From Hymenobacter gummosus (GTDB lineage Bacteria; Bacteroidota; Bacteroidia; Cytophagales; Hymenobacteraceae), in NCBI RefSeq assembly GCF_003970915.1, contig NZ_RXOF01000003.1, positions 186,001 to 250,000 of the forward strand: DNA of 64,000 nucleotides, written 5' to 3'. Every line of letters starts with the position of its first letter. Position 1 is the first letter of the stretch. The translations under genes and the position numbers were made by a program. Under the pieces are notes generated by a model. It had not been told where the DNA came from. It saw nothing but the letters and a program-made list of their open reading frames with translations, and did not search any database. Of this stretch, positions 49,153 through 58,809 are shown piece after piece.

Positions 49153-52100
49153 ATGCAACGACTCCTACGCTTCACGTTACCGCTGGCGGCGGCCCTGGGG
49201 CTGAGCCTGGCCGCGCGGGCCCAAACCCCCAACGCGGTGGGCATCGGCACGACCGCGCCGGCGGCCTCGGCCCTGCTGGACCTGAGCTCCACCACCAAAG
49301 GCTTCCTGGCCCCGCGCATGACGGCCGCCGAGCGCACGGCCATCAGTAGCCCGGCCCGGGGCCTGCTCGTGTACCAAACCGACGGCCTGCAGCTGGGCTT
49401 CTGGTACTACACCGGCACCAGCTGGACCTACCTCAACCCCGCCCCCGCCGGCGACAACCTGGGCAGCCACACCGCCAGCCAGGGGCTGAACATGAACGGC
49501 AACGCCATCAGCTTCGGCACCTTCCTGGGCCAGCAGCTGAACCTGTGGAACGCCGACTACGGCATCGGCATTCAGCCCGGCACGCTGGCCTTCCGCTCCG
49601 GCGACAATTTCGTGTGGTACCGGCGCGGCGTGTACTCGGCCACCCAGAACGACGCCGGCCAGGGCGGCAGCCTGCAGATGATTCTCAACGACGCGGGCAA
49701 CCTGGGCCTGGGGGGCCTGACGGCTCCCGCAAACCGCCTGGACCTGGCGCTGGGCTCCCGCACGGGCACCCATGCCACCGGCCGGGCGTTGTACGCGACG
49801 GGGGACTTCGGCGAGGCCAGCGGCGGGGTGGAGTTCCGGCACTCCAACGGGACGCAGGGCGTGGGCATTGGCTTCAACTCGCTCTACGCCAGCGGCTCCA
49901 ACGCCAACCAGTACCTGAACCTGATGCCCAAGGGCACGGGCGGCGTGGGCATCGGCACGCTCACGCCCACCGAGAAGCTGGACGTGGCGGGCAACGTGAA
50001 AATCAGCGGCACCGGCAACGGCCTCATCTTCCCCGACGGCTCGAAGCAGACCACGGCTACCACCGGGGGCGACAACCTGGGCAACCACACCGCCACCCAG
50101 AACCTGAACCTGGCCGATAAGCTGCTCGTCGGCAACGGCGGGGCGGCGGGCCTGAGCATCACCAACGCGGGCAACGTGGGCATCGGCGGGGCGGCGGCCG
50201 CCTCGGCGGCGCTGGACGTGAACAGCACCAGCAAGGGCCTGCTGCCGCCGCGGCTGAGTGAAGCGCAGCGCGACGCCATTCCGACGCCCGCTCCCGGCCT
50301 GCTGGTGTACAACACCAGCACGGGCGCGCTGAACCAGTGGGACGGCACGCGCTGGATCAGCTACCTGAGCGTTTCCAACGCCAATACCATCCCCAGCACG
50401 ACGTTCAACTTTACGGGTGGCCCGCAAACCTACCGCGTACCGCTCGGGGTGACGAAGCTGGCCGTTGACCTGGCGGGTGGCGCCGGCTCGACCAACATCG
50501 TGGGGGGCACCTTCCAGGAAGGTGGGCGGGGCGGCCGCGTGCAGGCCACGCTGACGGTGACGCCCGGCCAGGAGCTAACCATCTACGTGGGCGGCAACGG
50601 CAACTACGGTGGCAACAACAACAACAACGGCGGCGGTGGAGGCGGCACCGACATTTCCATTGGCGGCACGCGCGTGCTGGTAGCGGGCGGCGGGGGCGCC
50701 GCCGGGCAGCCGGGCCGTTACGGTCCGGGCTGGGGCACGGGCAGTCCGGGGGGCCCTGGCGGGGGCACCGTGGGGGGCGCGGGCGCGGGGGCGGCCGGCG
50801 GCCAGGGCGGCACGGGCACCGGTCCGGGGGCGGGCGGCGCGAATGCGGGGCTCTACTACACGCCCGGCAACAGCGGCGCGGGAGCCATAGGCGGCAGCCC
50901 CGTCAGTTTATACGACGCGGTGAGCGGCGGCGGCGGCGGCGGCTACTACGGTGGCGGCAGCGGCGGGGCGGGCTACTATGGCGCCGCCAGCGGCGGCGGC
51001 GGCGGCAGCTCCTACGCCGCGCCGGGCCAGACCAGCAACGTGGTGCACACGCAGGGCTACCAGACGCTGCACGGCTACGTCACTATTACGCCGGCCCCGG
51101 GCGTACCGGCCCCGGTGCTCAATGGCGCCAACTTCCAGAACGTGCCCGGCGACAACCTGGGCAACCACCAGGCCACGCAGGCTCTTCAGTTCCCTGCCAC
51201 CACCAGCTCGAAGGTGAACCTGTTCAACGGCGACTACACCATCGGGGTGCAGGGCGGCACGCAGTATTTCCGCACCGGCGACGCGTTTGCCTGGTTTAAG
51301 GGCGGTGGGCACAACGACGGGCAGTTCAACAGCGGCGGCGGCGCCGTGCAGATGGTGCTGACCGGCGGGGGCAGCCTGGGCCTGGGCACGAGCAGCCCGG
51401 TGGCCAAATTCGACATACCGACCGGCTCGGTACGCCTGCCCGGCGCGGGCGGCAGCGACACCTGGTTCAACTACCCCGGCGACAACAAAAACTACCTGCG
51501 CGGCAGCACCATCATTGCCGACGGGGGCGGCTACGTGGGCATCGGCACCAGCAGCCCGGCCTACCCGCTCGACGTGAACGGCTCGGTGACGCCCGGCAAC
51601 TTCACCTACGGTTACCTCAACACCGGCGGGGCGGGCGGCAACGCCACCAGCACCGGTCCCATCAGCATCCGGGCCAGCCACCGCATCCTGGCCACCGAGT
51701 TCAACGCCAACTCCGACCGCCGCCTCAAAACCATCATCGGCCTGTCGGACAAAGCGGCCGACCTGGCCCTGCTCCGGCAGCTGCGCATCACCGACTACCA
51801 GATGCGCGACCGGGTGCAGTACGGCCAGCGGCGCTTCAAGAAGGTCATTGCCCAGGAAGTCGAGCAGGTATTCCCGCAGGCGGTTAACCAGCAGGTGGGC
51901 TTTCTGCCCGACGTGTACGCCCTGGCCACGCAGGCCGAGCTGCAGGCCGATTCGCTGCTGGTGCTGACCCTGCCCGCCACCCCGGCCACGGCCCCCAAAG
52001 CCGGCCAGCGCGTGAAGCTCATCGGCAAGACGGGCGAGGTTATCGGTACCGTAAAGGCGGCCAGCGGCCAGCAGCTGGTGCTGCGCGGGGCGCGGCAGCT

Positions 52101-52386
52101 GGCGGGGCAGTCGGTGTTCGTCTTCGGCCTGGAGCACCCCGACGTGCGCTCCGTCGACTACGAGGCGCTGGCCATGCTCAATGTGTCGGCCACGCAGGAG
52201 CTGGCCCGGCAGGTGCAGGAGCTGCAGCAGCAGAACGCCCGGCTCCAGCAGCAGAACCAGGCCCAGAGCGGCCGCCTCGACCAGCAGCAGGCGACGCTGC
52301 AGACGCAGGCCGCGCAGACGGCCGAGCTGGCCCAGCGCCTCAAGGCCCTGGAAGCCCTGCTCGGGGCCCGCGCCGACGGCCGCTAA
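49153..52386 (+). CDS. giant tail-fibre-like secreted protein with S74 chaperone (copy 2)
   Basis: 1077 residues, tandem paralogue of 45597-48959 in the same orientation. Signal peptide (LLRFTLPLAAALGLSLAARA), then a first fibre module identical to that of copy 1 over about 230 bases of DNA. The middle has its own fibre repeats and a longer glycine-rich domain (about 416-646; NNNNNGGGGGGTDISIGG, GGGGGGYYGGGSGGAGYYG). The C-terminal S74 chaperone (FNANSDRRLKTIIGLSD ... KVIAQEVEQVFPQAV) and coiled coil (QQQNARLQQQNQAQSG) match copy 1. Probably an alternative trimeric surface fibre under the same control. Confidence 0.88.
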   Translation: MQRLLRFTLPLAAALGLSLAARAQTPNAVGIGTTAPAASALLDLSSTTKGFLAPRMTAAERTAISSPARGLLVYQTDGLQLGFWYYTGTSWTYLNPAPAGDNLGSHTASQGLNMNGNAISFGTFLGQQLNLWNADYGIGIQPGTLAFRSGDNFVWYRRGVYSATQNDAGQGGSLQMILNDAGNLGLGGLTAPANRLDLALGSRTGTHATGRALYATGDFGEASGGVEFRHSNGTQGVGIGFNSLYASGSNANQYLNLMPKGTGGVGIGTLTPTEKLDVAGNVKISGTGNGLIFPDGSKQTTATTGGDNLGNHTATQNLNLADKLLVGNGGAAGLSITNAGNVGIGGAAAASAALDVNSTSKGLLPPRLSEAQRDAIPTPAPGLLVYNTSTGALNQWDGTRWISYLSVSNANTIPSTTFNFTGGPQTYRVPLGVTKLAVDLAGGAGSTNIVGGTFQEGGRGGRVQATLTVTPGQELTIYVGGNGNYGGNNNNNGGGGGGTDISIGGTRVLVAGGGGAAGQPGRYGPGWGTGSPGGPGGGTVGGAGAGAAGGQGGTGTGPGAGGANAGLYYTPGNSGAGAIGGSPVSLYDAVSGGGGGGYYGGGSGGAGYYGAASGGGGGSSYAAPGQTSNVVHTQGYQTLHGYVTITPAPGVPAPVLNGANFQNVPGDNLGNHQATQALQFPATTSSKVNLFNGDYTIGVQGGTQYFRTGDAFAWFKGGGHNDGQFNSGGGAVQMVLTGGGSLGLGTSSPVAKFDIPTGSVRLPGAGGSDTWFNYPGDNKNYLRGSTIIADGGGYVGIGTSSPAYPLDVNGSVTPGNFTYGYLNTGGAGGNATSTGPISIRASHRILATEFNANSDRRLKTIIGLSDKAADLALLRQLRITDYQMRDRVQYGQRRFKKVIAQEVEQVFPQAVNQQVGFLPDVYALATQAELQADSLLVLTLPATPATAPKAGQRVKLIGKTGEVIGTVKAASGQQLVLRGARQLAGQSVFVFGLEHPDVRSVDYEALAMLNVSATQELARQVQELQQQNARLQQQNQAQSGRLDQQQATLQTQAAQTAELAQRLKALEALLGARADGR

Positions 52387-52407
52387 CCTCTTTCCCGCGC
52401 TCCTTCC

Positions 52408-52443
52408 CGGCGGCGCCGGCTCCGTTACGAGCCGGCGCCGCCG
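52408..52443 (+). terminator. GC-rich hairpin after the second fibre gene
   Basis: CGGCGGCGCCGGCTC pairs with GAGCCGGCGCCGCCG around a 6-base loop; no clear U tract follows (TCGTTGTGG), so termination is probable but not certain. Confidence 0.6.
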
Positions 52444-52569
52444 TCGTTGTGGCGGCTGCCGCCCCGGCTGATTTCACCATTTCCGCATTTCCCCGTATCA
52501 TGCAGGCAGCCCGGCGGCGTTAGCAGCGCGGCTTTCCGTTCCACCCCGCCGGCCGCTTTGCCGCCCCGC

Positions 52570-54348
52570 ATGTCCAAGAGCATTATTCACCGCCTGCTGA
52601 GCCCCCTGCTGCTCTGGCGCCTGCGCCACGTCAGCGACCGGGTGTACCTCATCCTGGTAAGCGTGCTGGTGGGGCTGTTTGCGGGCCTGGCGGCGGTGCT
52701 GCTCAAAAACGCGGTGCACTGGGGCCAGGAGCTGCTCTATGGCTGGGTGCCCGAGCAAAACCGCGTTTTTGCCCTCTTCCTCTACCCCATCATCGGCATC
52801 GGCCTGACGGTGTTGTTTGCCCGCTACGCGCTGGGTGGCAACCTGGGCCGCGGCATCGGGCCCATCATCTACTCGGTGGCCCGGCAGGGCAGCATCGTGC
52901 CGCGCTCCAAGCTGTACTCGCAGTGGATCAGCTCCTTGCTGACGGTGACGTTCGGCGGCTCGGCCGGTCTGGAAGCCCCGATTTCGGTCACCGGCTCGGC
53001 CATCGGCTCCAACCTGGCCCGCATCCTGCGCGTGAGCCGGCGCGAAAGGCGGCTGCTGGTGGGCTGCGGGGCGGCGGCGGGCGTGGCGGCCATCTTCAAC
53101 TCGCCCATTGCCGGGGTGCTGTTCGCGGTGGAAGTGGTGCTGAGCGAGCTGTCGGCCCCGTTTTTCATCCCGCTGCTGATTTCCTCGGCCACGGCCACGG
53201 TGGTGTCCAAGCTCTTGTTTGCGGGCCAGCCCTTCGTGCTCATCACCACCAGCTGGTCGCTCGATACCATCCCGTTCTACCTGGTGCTGGGTTTGGGCGC
53301 GGCCCTGTTGTCGGTCTACATGATTCGGGTCTACTTCGCGGCCGACAAGGTGTTTGAGCGGTGGCGCGGCACCTTCCGCAAGGTGGCAGTGGGCGGCGTG
53401 GGGCTGGGCGTGCTGGTGTTCATCTTTCCCCCGCTCTACGGCGAGGGCTACAACATCGTGCAGCACCTGCTCAGCGGGGAGCCCCAGCACCTGCTCGACG
53501 CGAGTATCTTCTCGGTGTACCGCGACGAGAACGTGTGGATTCTGCTCTCGGTGGCCTTTCTCACGATGCTGCTGAAGGTGTTTGCCACCTGCATCACCAT
53601 CGGGGCGGGCGGCAACGGAGGCATGTTCGGCTCCTCGCTGTTTGCTGGGGCGCTGCTGGGCTTCATCATTGCCCGGCTCATCAACATCAGCGGCTTTTTC
53701 GTGGTGCCGGAGGTGCACTTCGTGGTGCTGGGCATGGCCGGGGTGCTGGCCGGCGTGGTGCACGCCCCGCTCACGGCCATCTTCCTCATTGCCGAAATTA
53801 CCGGCGGCTATGCCCTGTTCGTGCCCCTGATGGTGGTGACCAGCTGCACCTACCTGATTACCCGCTACTTCGAGCCCTACTCGGTGTACACCCGCAAGCT
53901 GGTGCAGCGCGGCGTGTACGTGCACCAGGACCGCGACCGGGGCCTGCTGGCCCAGCTGGATCTGGCCCGCCTGCTCGAAACCGACTTCGAGCCGGTGCAG
54001 CCCGAGGCCACCCTGGGCGAGCTGGTCGACATCTTCCGCCACGCTACCCGCAACCTGTTTCCGGTGGTCGACGAGGACGGGGCCCTGGTGGGCATCATTT
54101 CCCTCGACCAGGTGCGCGACGCCCTCTTCGACGAGGAGCACTACACCACCACCCGCGTGCGCGACCTGATGAGCGAGCCGCCCGCCACCGTGAACGTGGA
54201 CGATACCCTGCTCGACACGCTGCGCTGCATGGAGCAGCTGAACGTGTGGGCCTTGCCGGTGCTCAACAACGGCCGCTACGTGGGCTTCCTGCTGAAGTCG
54301 GCCATCCTGGCCAGCTACCGCAAGCAGCTTATCAAGGAAAGCGAGTAA
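52570..54348 (+). CDS. ClC-family chloride channel/transporter with CBS pair
   Basis: 592 residues from ATG 52570 (MSKSIIHRLL). About 11 membrane helices show ClC selectivity-filter motifs: GSAGLEAPISVTGSAIGS (about 130, equivalent of GxEGP with the gating Glu), GCGAAAGVAAIFNSPIAGVLF and GAGGNGGMFGSSLFAGALLG (about 347). The cytoplasmic end (about 477-585) is a CBS pair (EATLGELVDIFRHATRNLFPVVDEDG and PPATVNVDDTLLDTLRCM) that binds adenosine nucleotides. Moves chloride or fluoride; whether it is a channel or H+-antiporter is not decided by eye. Monocistronic. Confidence 0.92.
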   Translation: MSKSIIHRLLSPLLLWRLRHVSDRVYLILVSVLVGLFAGLAAVLLKNAVHWGQELLYGWVPEQNRVFALFLYPIIGIGLTVLFARYALGGNLGRGIGPIIYSVARQGSIVPRSKLYSQWISSLLTVTFGGSAGLEAPISVTGSAIGSNLARILRVSRRERRLLVGCGAAAGVAAIFNSPIAGVLFAVEVVLSELSAPFFIPLLISSATATVVSKLLFAGQPFVLITTSWSLDTIPFYLVLGLGAALLSVYMIRVYFAADKVFERWRGTFRKVAVGGVGLGVLVFIFPPLYGEGYNIVQHLLSGEPQHLLDASIFSVYRDENVWILLSVAFLTMLLKVFATCITIGAGGNGGMFGSSLFAGALLGFIIARLINISGFFVVPEVHFVVLGMAGVLAGVVHAPLTAIFLIAEITGGYALFVPLMVVTSCTYLITRYFEPYSVYTRKLVQRGVYVHQDRDRGLLAQLDLARLLETDFEPVQPEATLGELVDIFRHATRNLFPVVDEDGALVGIISLDQVRDALFDEEHYTTTRVRDLMSEPPATVNVDDTLLDTLRCMEQLNVWALPVLNNGRYVGFLLKSAILASYRKQLIKESE

Positions 54349-54433
54349 GCCCCGCGGTTTCGCCTTCAGGCCGCTGCCGGTCGGCACAAATGTCCGCTGC
54401 ATCCGTTCCGGAGTTGGAAACCCACGAGCGACG

Positions 54434-54853
54434 CTAGGGCCGGGTGCGGCGACGCTGCCCCAGCCGCTCTAGTCCTACGCCCAGCCCCACGCCCCCGGCG
54501 TAGCACAGCAAATCCGACCACAGAAAGCCCCGGCCCAGCACCAGCGCGCCCAGCGTGGTGGCCCGCAGCGCCTGCAGCCACGGCGCCTGCCAGAGCTGGC
54601 TCAGCTCGACGGCCAGGGCTATACTGGCCGCCGCACCGGCCCGCCACCCCAGGGCCCGGCGCGGCCCCAGCAGGCTCACCAGCCAGAACACCAGCAAAGC
54701 CCAGAGCACGTCGCCGGCGTACAGGCCCACCCAGGCGGGCAGCCCGCGCTGAAAGCGCCGCGAGGCCAGGCCGAGCAGGCCGGTGAGCAGGGCCAGCGCG
54801 GCGTAGCGTCGGCGCAAAGCCCCGGTAGACGGGGCGGACGAGGAAAGGAACAT
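54434..54853 (-). CDS. DUF2809 membrane protein
   Basis: 139 residues, about four helices. The family pattern is clear: GDVLWALLVFWLVSLL, then AVELSQLWQAPWLQALRATTLGALVLGRGFLWSDLLCYAGGVGLG. DUF2809 proteins of about 125-140 residues are common in Bacteroidota and have no assigned role. A short Ser/Ala-rich N-terminus precedes the first helix. Divergent from the MpaB-like gene with an AT-rich gap containing candidate promoter boxes (TACTTTG near 54889). Confidence 0.85.
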   Translation of the reverse strand: MFLSSSAPSTGALRRRYAALALLTGLLGLASRRFQRGLPAWVGLYAGDVLWALLVFWLVSLLGPRRALGWRAGAAASIALAVELSQLWQAPWLQALRATTLGALVLGRGFLWSDLLCYAGGVGLGVGLERLGQRRRTRP

Positions 54854-54967
54854 GGGCGTAAAATCAGCACGGCAATTTCAACTACATACTTTGCATTACA
54901 AAGTTCTTTGATAATTTTACTGCCGCAACAGCCCTGTCCGCGTCGGGGCGGGCTCACCAACACCGCT

Positions 54968-55756
54968 ATGGAGTATTTCGTTTCGCCGCATTCCATTGTG
55001 CGCACCATCTGGGGCAAGGCCGATACGGTGCTGTTCATCTTCGCCGGGGCCGCGGCCGAGTTTGCCCTCAACAAGGCCGTGGACTGGCTCTACTTCACCG
55101 GCCGCCTGCCCGCCGACCCGCTGGGCCGCCTGTTTTCCACCGTGGAGTACGCCCGGCGCATCGTGTTTGCGGGGCGCGCCGACGCCGAGCGGGCCATCGA
55201 TACCATTGCCGCCATCCACGCCGCCGTCGAGCAGCAGCGCGGCATGCGCATCCCCGACTGGGCCTACCGCGACGTGCTGTTCATGCTCATCGACTACTCC
55301 ATTCGCGCCTACGAGGCCCTGGAGCGGCCCCTTACGCCGGCCGAGCAGGCGGAGGTGTTCGACGTGTTCCGGCGCGTGGGCCAGCGCATGGGCATTCCGG
55401 AGCTGCCCGCTACCCTCACCGCGTGGCAGCAGGCCCGCCGCCAGCACTTGGCCGACAATACCGCGCCCAGCCGCTACACCCACGATTTGTACCGGCAGTA
55501 CCGCCGCCACCTCGGGCCACTGCGCTACGGGCTGCTGCGCCAGGGCCAGGGCCTGGTGGTGCCGGAGCGGGTGCGCGGGCTGCTGGGGCTGGGTCGGGGC
55601 GCGGTGCTGCGGCCGGTGGTGGGGCTCTACCGCCACCTGCAGCACCTGCGCCTGAGCCAGTGGGCGCGCACCAGCCTGCTGCCCGCGGCGTTTCGCCAAC
55701 AAATTGCGGCCCTGGATGTGGAACCGGCGCCGCTTGCGCATCTACCTATGCGGTAG
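54968..55756 (+). CDS. MpaB-family (DUF2236) oxygenase-like protein
   Basis: 262 residues from ATG 54968 (MEYFVSPHSIVRTIWG). The family pattern is SIVRTIWGKADTVLFIFAGAAAEFAL, then FSTVEYARRIVFAGRADAERAID and YRDVLFMLIDYSIRAYEALERPLTPAEQAEV. These helical heme proteins include MpaB and latex-clearing rubber oxygenases that cleave isoprenoid C=C bonds; the two AAIHAAV and DYSIRAYE helices frame the heme pocket. Heme ligand residues cannot be fixed by eye. The substrate is unknown. Likely cytoplasmic or membrane-associated. Confidence 0.82.
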   Translation: MEYFVSPHSIVRTIWGKADTVLFIFAGAAAEFALNKAVDWLYFTGRLPADPLGRLFSTVEYARRIVFAGRADAERAIDTIAAIHAAVEQQRGMRIPDWAYRDVLFMLIDYSIRAYEALERPLTPAEQAEVFDVFRRVGQRMGIPELPATLTAWQQARRQHLADNTAPSRYTHDLYRQYRRHLGPLRYGLLRQGQGLVVPERVRGLLGLGRGAVLRPVVGLYRHLQHLRLSQWARTSLLPAAFRQQIAALDVEPAPLAHLPMR

Positions 55757-55883
55757 CCCGGCGGCTCCTTCAGGCGAGATAGACAAGTCGCTGGCCGGCC
55801 AGTACGATTTTTGTGCGGCCCGACGTTACCTTTTGGCTTTAGTATCGGTCTACCGGTTGTCCACCTCGCCATTTCCGTCTGCC

Positions 55884-58706
55884 ATGGCCCCACTTATACT
55901 CCGCCGCTTATTCTTCCTGCTCGGCCTGCTGCCCCTGCTCGGGCTGTTGGCGCCGGCCCGCGCCAGCCACATCCGGGCCGGTGACATTCAGGTCAAGACC
56001 GACACCACGGCCGCCCGCAACCCCTTGCGCGTGTTCTGCAAGATGGTGACCTACAACGACCCTACCAGCGGGGCCAACCACCAGCTGGACGACGTGTACG
56101 TCTATTTCGGCGACAATACCCGGGCCCAGGTACCGCGCGCCTCCCACGTCAACATCGGCAACAACATCTACCGCGACATTTACTATTTCGAGCATACTTA
56201 CAATGCCCCGGGGCGCTACGTTATCAGCCATGTGGGCGAGCTGCGGGCCGATGCCATCCGCAACATTCCGTTCTCCAACACGCGCAGCTTTTACATCGGC
56301 ACCCAAATCACCATCGACCCGCTGCTGGGCGTGAACCGCTCCCCGGTGCTCAACGCGCCGGCCGTGGACCGGGCCACCAGCGGGCAGGTGTTTCTGCACA
56401 ACCCGGCCGCCTCCGATGCCGACGGCGACTCCCTGGCCTTCAAACTGTTGATTTGCCAGTACGAGCCGCGCGCGGCCAGCGGCATCACCCAGCCCAGCCC
56501 GCTGAACCTGCCGGGCTACACCTACCCGGAAGTGGCCTCCGGCGGCGTGCAGGTGCCGTTTCCGGGGCCGCCCGTCGGGCAGCCCGGCCAGGCGGCCCGG
56601 CTCGATTTGAACGAGCGGGACGGCCTGCTGGTGTGGAATGCGCCCAACCTGCAGGGCGACTACAACGTAGCGTTCAAAGTAGAAGAATGGCGCCGCGACG
56701 CCTTTGGAGCGCGGCGCAAGCTGGGCGAGGTCATCCGCGACATGCAGATAACCGTGGCCGCCACCAACAACACCCGGCCCACCGTGCTCATCCCGCGCGA
56801 CACCTGCGTGGTGGCCGGTACCAGCCTGGTGCGCAACGTGCGCGCCACCGACCCCGACAACCACAACATCCGGCTGACGGCCTTCGGCGGGGTGCTGCCC
56901 CCGGCTACCTTCGTGCAAACGCTCAACCAGCCGGGCCGGGCCGCGGGGCGCTTCAGCTGGAGCACCAGCTGCACCGACGTGGCCTCCGACCCGCACATCA
57001 TCGTGTTCCGGGCCGAGGACCAGCCCGCGGCGGGCGTGAGCCTGGTCGACATCCGGCCCTGGCTGGTGACGGTGGTGGGCCCGCCGCCGACCAACCTGCA
57101 GGCGCGGCTGCAGGCCGGCAACCGGGTGCAGCTGACCTGGGACCGGTACTTCTGCCAGAACGCCACCCGCATCCTGATTTACCGCAAAGTGAGCAGCTCC
57201 GCCTGGCGCCCCGGCGACTGCGAAACCGGCATTCCGGCCCGCGCCGGCTACACCCAGGTGGGCGCCGTGGCCGCCAACCTGGCCACCTTCCTCGACGACA
57301 ACGGCGGCCGGGGCCTGGCGCGCGGCCAAACCTACTGCTACCGCATCTACGCCGAGTTTCCGCGGCCGGCCGGCGGGGCCAGCATTGCCTCGCAGGAAGC
57401 CTGCCTGCCCGTGCCCGGCCGCTCCATGCAGTTTACCAACGTCACCGTGGACCGCACCGACGCCGTGAACGGGCAGATTACGGTGCGCTGGACCAAGCCG
57501 GCCCCGGCGGCGGCCTTCCCGGCCCCGGCGGGCTACCGCCTGTCGCGCGGCGTGGGTCTGCCCCCGACTACGTACACCCCGGTGCGCACCTTCACTAACC
57601 TCGACGACACGGTGCACGTCGACCCCGGGCTGAATACCCTCGACCACGCTTACACGTACCGCCTGGATTTCTTCTTCACCCCCGCGCCTGGTGCCCCCGA
57701 GACGGTGGAATCGGCCGGCCCGGCCAGCAGCGTGCGGACGGAGATAATTCCGAATCCGGGCCCGACCTCGACCATCGAGGTGCGCTGGCGCCACGACGTG
57801 CCCTGGGACAATGCCGGCAGCCGCACCCGCATCTACCGGAAAGTAGCGGGTGCCCCGGCCTACAGCCTGCTCACCGCCACGGCTACCAGCACCGCCTCGG
57901 GCGGCAGCTTCATCGACCGTGACCCGGCCCTGCGCCTGAACACGACCTACTGCTACTACGTGGAAACCGAGGGCGGCTACCCGGCCCCGTCCCCGCTGGT
58001 GGGCCTGCGCAACCTGAGCCAGGAACAGTGCGTGCCACTGATGCCCCGGCTCTGCCGCCCGGTGCTCACCCTGCAGGGCCCCGACTGCGAGCGGCTGGGC
58101 GAGCAGGCCCGGCAGTACCCCTCGCCCCTGCCCCGCCCGCTCACTTACACCAACACCCTGAGCTGGACGCTGAGCAGCCTGCCCACCGGCTGCCACGGCC
58201 GCGTGGTGGAGTATCGCGTGCTCTACAGCCCCGCCTGCGACAGTACGGCCTTCCAGGAAATCGGGCGCACGGCTACTACTTCCTTCAGCCACGGCGGGCT
58301 AAGCTCGGCGGCGGGCTGCTACCGGGTGCTGGCCGTGGATTCGGCCGGGGTGACGGCGGCCAGCAACATCGCGCAGGGCGACAACTGCCGGGTGTTTGTG
58401 CTGCCCAACATCTTCACCCCCGACAACGACCAGCGCAACGACGTCTTTCGCCCGCTGTTTGCCAGCCCGGTAGTGGGGGCGCGGGTCAAAATCTTTAACC
58501 GTTGGGGCGCCCAGGTCTTCGAAGGTAAAGCCGGCACCGACCTCACGCTCTGGGACGGTGGCGGCGCCCGCAGCGCCGAAAGCGGCGGCCGCGACACCGG
58601 CGCCAAAGCCGCCGCCGGCACTTACTACTACCACATCGAGGTGGAGTTTGCCGACCGCGCCCACTCCCGCCAGGTCTTTAAAAGCTGGGTGGAAATCGTG
58701 CGCTGA
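55884..58706 (+). CDS. giant secreted protein with gliding-motility C-terminal domain (T9SS type B)
   Basis: 940 residues from ATG 55884 (MAPLILRRLFFLLGLLPLLGLL). A signal peptide is followed by a PKD-like N-terminal region (SHIRAGDIQVKTD ... LDDVYVYFGDN) and several fibronectin-like domains (for example VQLTWDRYFCQNATRILIYRK and IEVRWRHDVPWDNAGSRTRIYRK). The C-terminus (about 840-940) is the CHU_C / gliding motility domain (LPNIFTPDNDQRNDVFRPLF ... VKIFNRWGAQVFEG ... LWDGG ... AGTYYYHIEV), the type-B T9SS signal. It is a surface protein, possibly in gliding or adhesion. A strong terminator follows. Confidence 0.93.
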   Translation: MAPLILRRLFFLLGLLPLLGLLAPARASHIRAGDIQVKTDTTAARNPLRVFCKMVTYNDPTSGANHQLDDVYVYFGDNTRAQVPRASHVNIGNNIYRDIYYFEHTYNAPGRYVISHVGELRADAIRNIPFSNTRSFYIGTQITIDPLLGVNRSPVLNAPAVDRATSGQVFLHNPAASDADGDSLAFKLLICQYEPRAASGITQPSPLNLPGYTYPEVASGGVQVPFPGPPVGQPGQAARLDLNERDGLLVWNAPNLQGDYNVAFKVEEWRRDAFGARRKLGEVIRDMQITVAATNNTRPTVLIPRDTCVVAGTSLVRNVRATDPDNHNIRLTAFGGVLPPATFVQTLNQPGRAAGRFSWSTSCTDVASDPHIIVFRAEDQPAAGVSLVDIRPWLVTVVGPPPTNLQARLQAGNRVQLTWDRYFCQNATRILIYRKVSSSAWRPGDCETGIPARAGYTQVGAVAANLATFLDDNGGRGLARGQTYCYRIYAEFPRPAGGASIASQEACLPVPGRSMQFTNVTVDRTDAVNGQITVRWTKPAPAAAFPAPAGYRLSRGVGLPPTTYTPVRTFTNLDDTVHVDPGLNTLDHAYTYRLDFFFTPAPGAPETVESAGPASSVRTEIIPNPGPTSTIEVRWRHDVPWDNAGSRTRIYRKVAGAPAYSLLTATATSTASGGSFIDRDPALRLNTTYCYYVETEGGYPAPSPLVGLRNLSQEQCVPLMPRLCRPVLTLQGPDCERLGEQARQYPSPLPRPLTYTNTLSWTLSSLPTGCHGRVVEYRVLYSPACDSTAFQEIGRTATTSFSHGGLSSAAGCYRVLAVDSAGVTAASNIAQGDNCRVFVLPNIFTPDNDQRNDVFRPLFASPVVGARVKIFNRWGAQVFEGKAGTDLTLWDGGGARSAESGGRDTGAKAAAGTYYYHIEVEFADRAHSRQVFKSWVEIVR

Positions 58707-58729
58707 CGGCGGCCGGCAGTTGCGCAACC

Positions 58730-58771
58730 CAGCCCGTCATTCCGAGCCCGTCGAGGAATGACGGGCTTTTT
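58730..58771 (+). terminator. Rho-independent terminator
   Basis: AGCCCGTCATTCC pairs with GGAATGACGGGCT around an 11-base loop and is followed by TTTTT. It can also serve the converging DAC gene less well. Confidence 0.92.
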
Positions 58772-58809
58772 GGGCCGTTCCCTCATCGCCCAACGGCGCC
58801 CTGCCCGGC

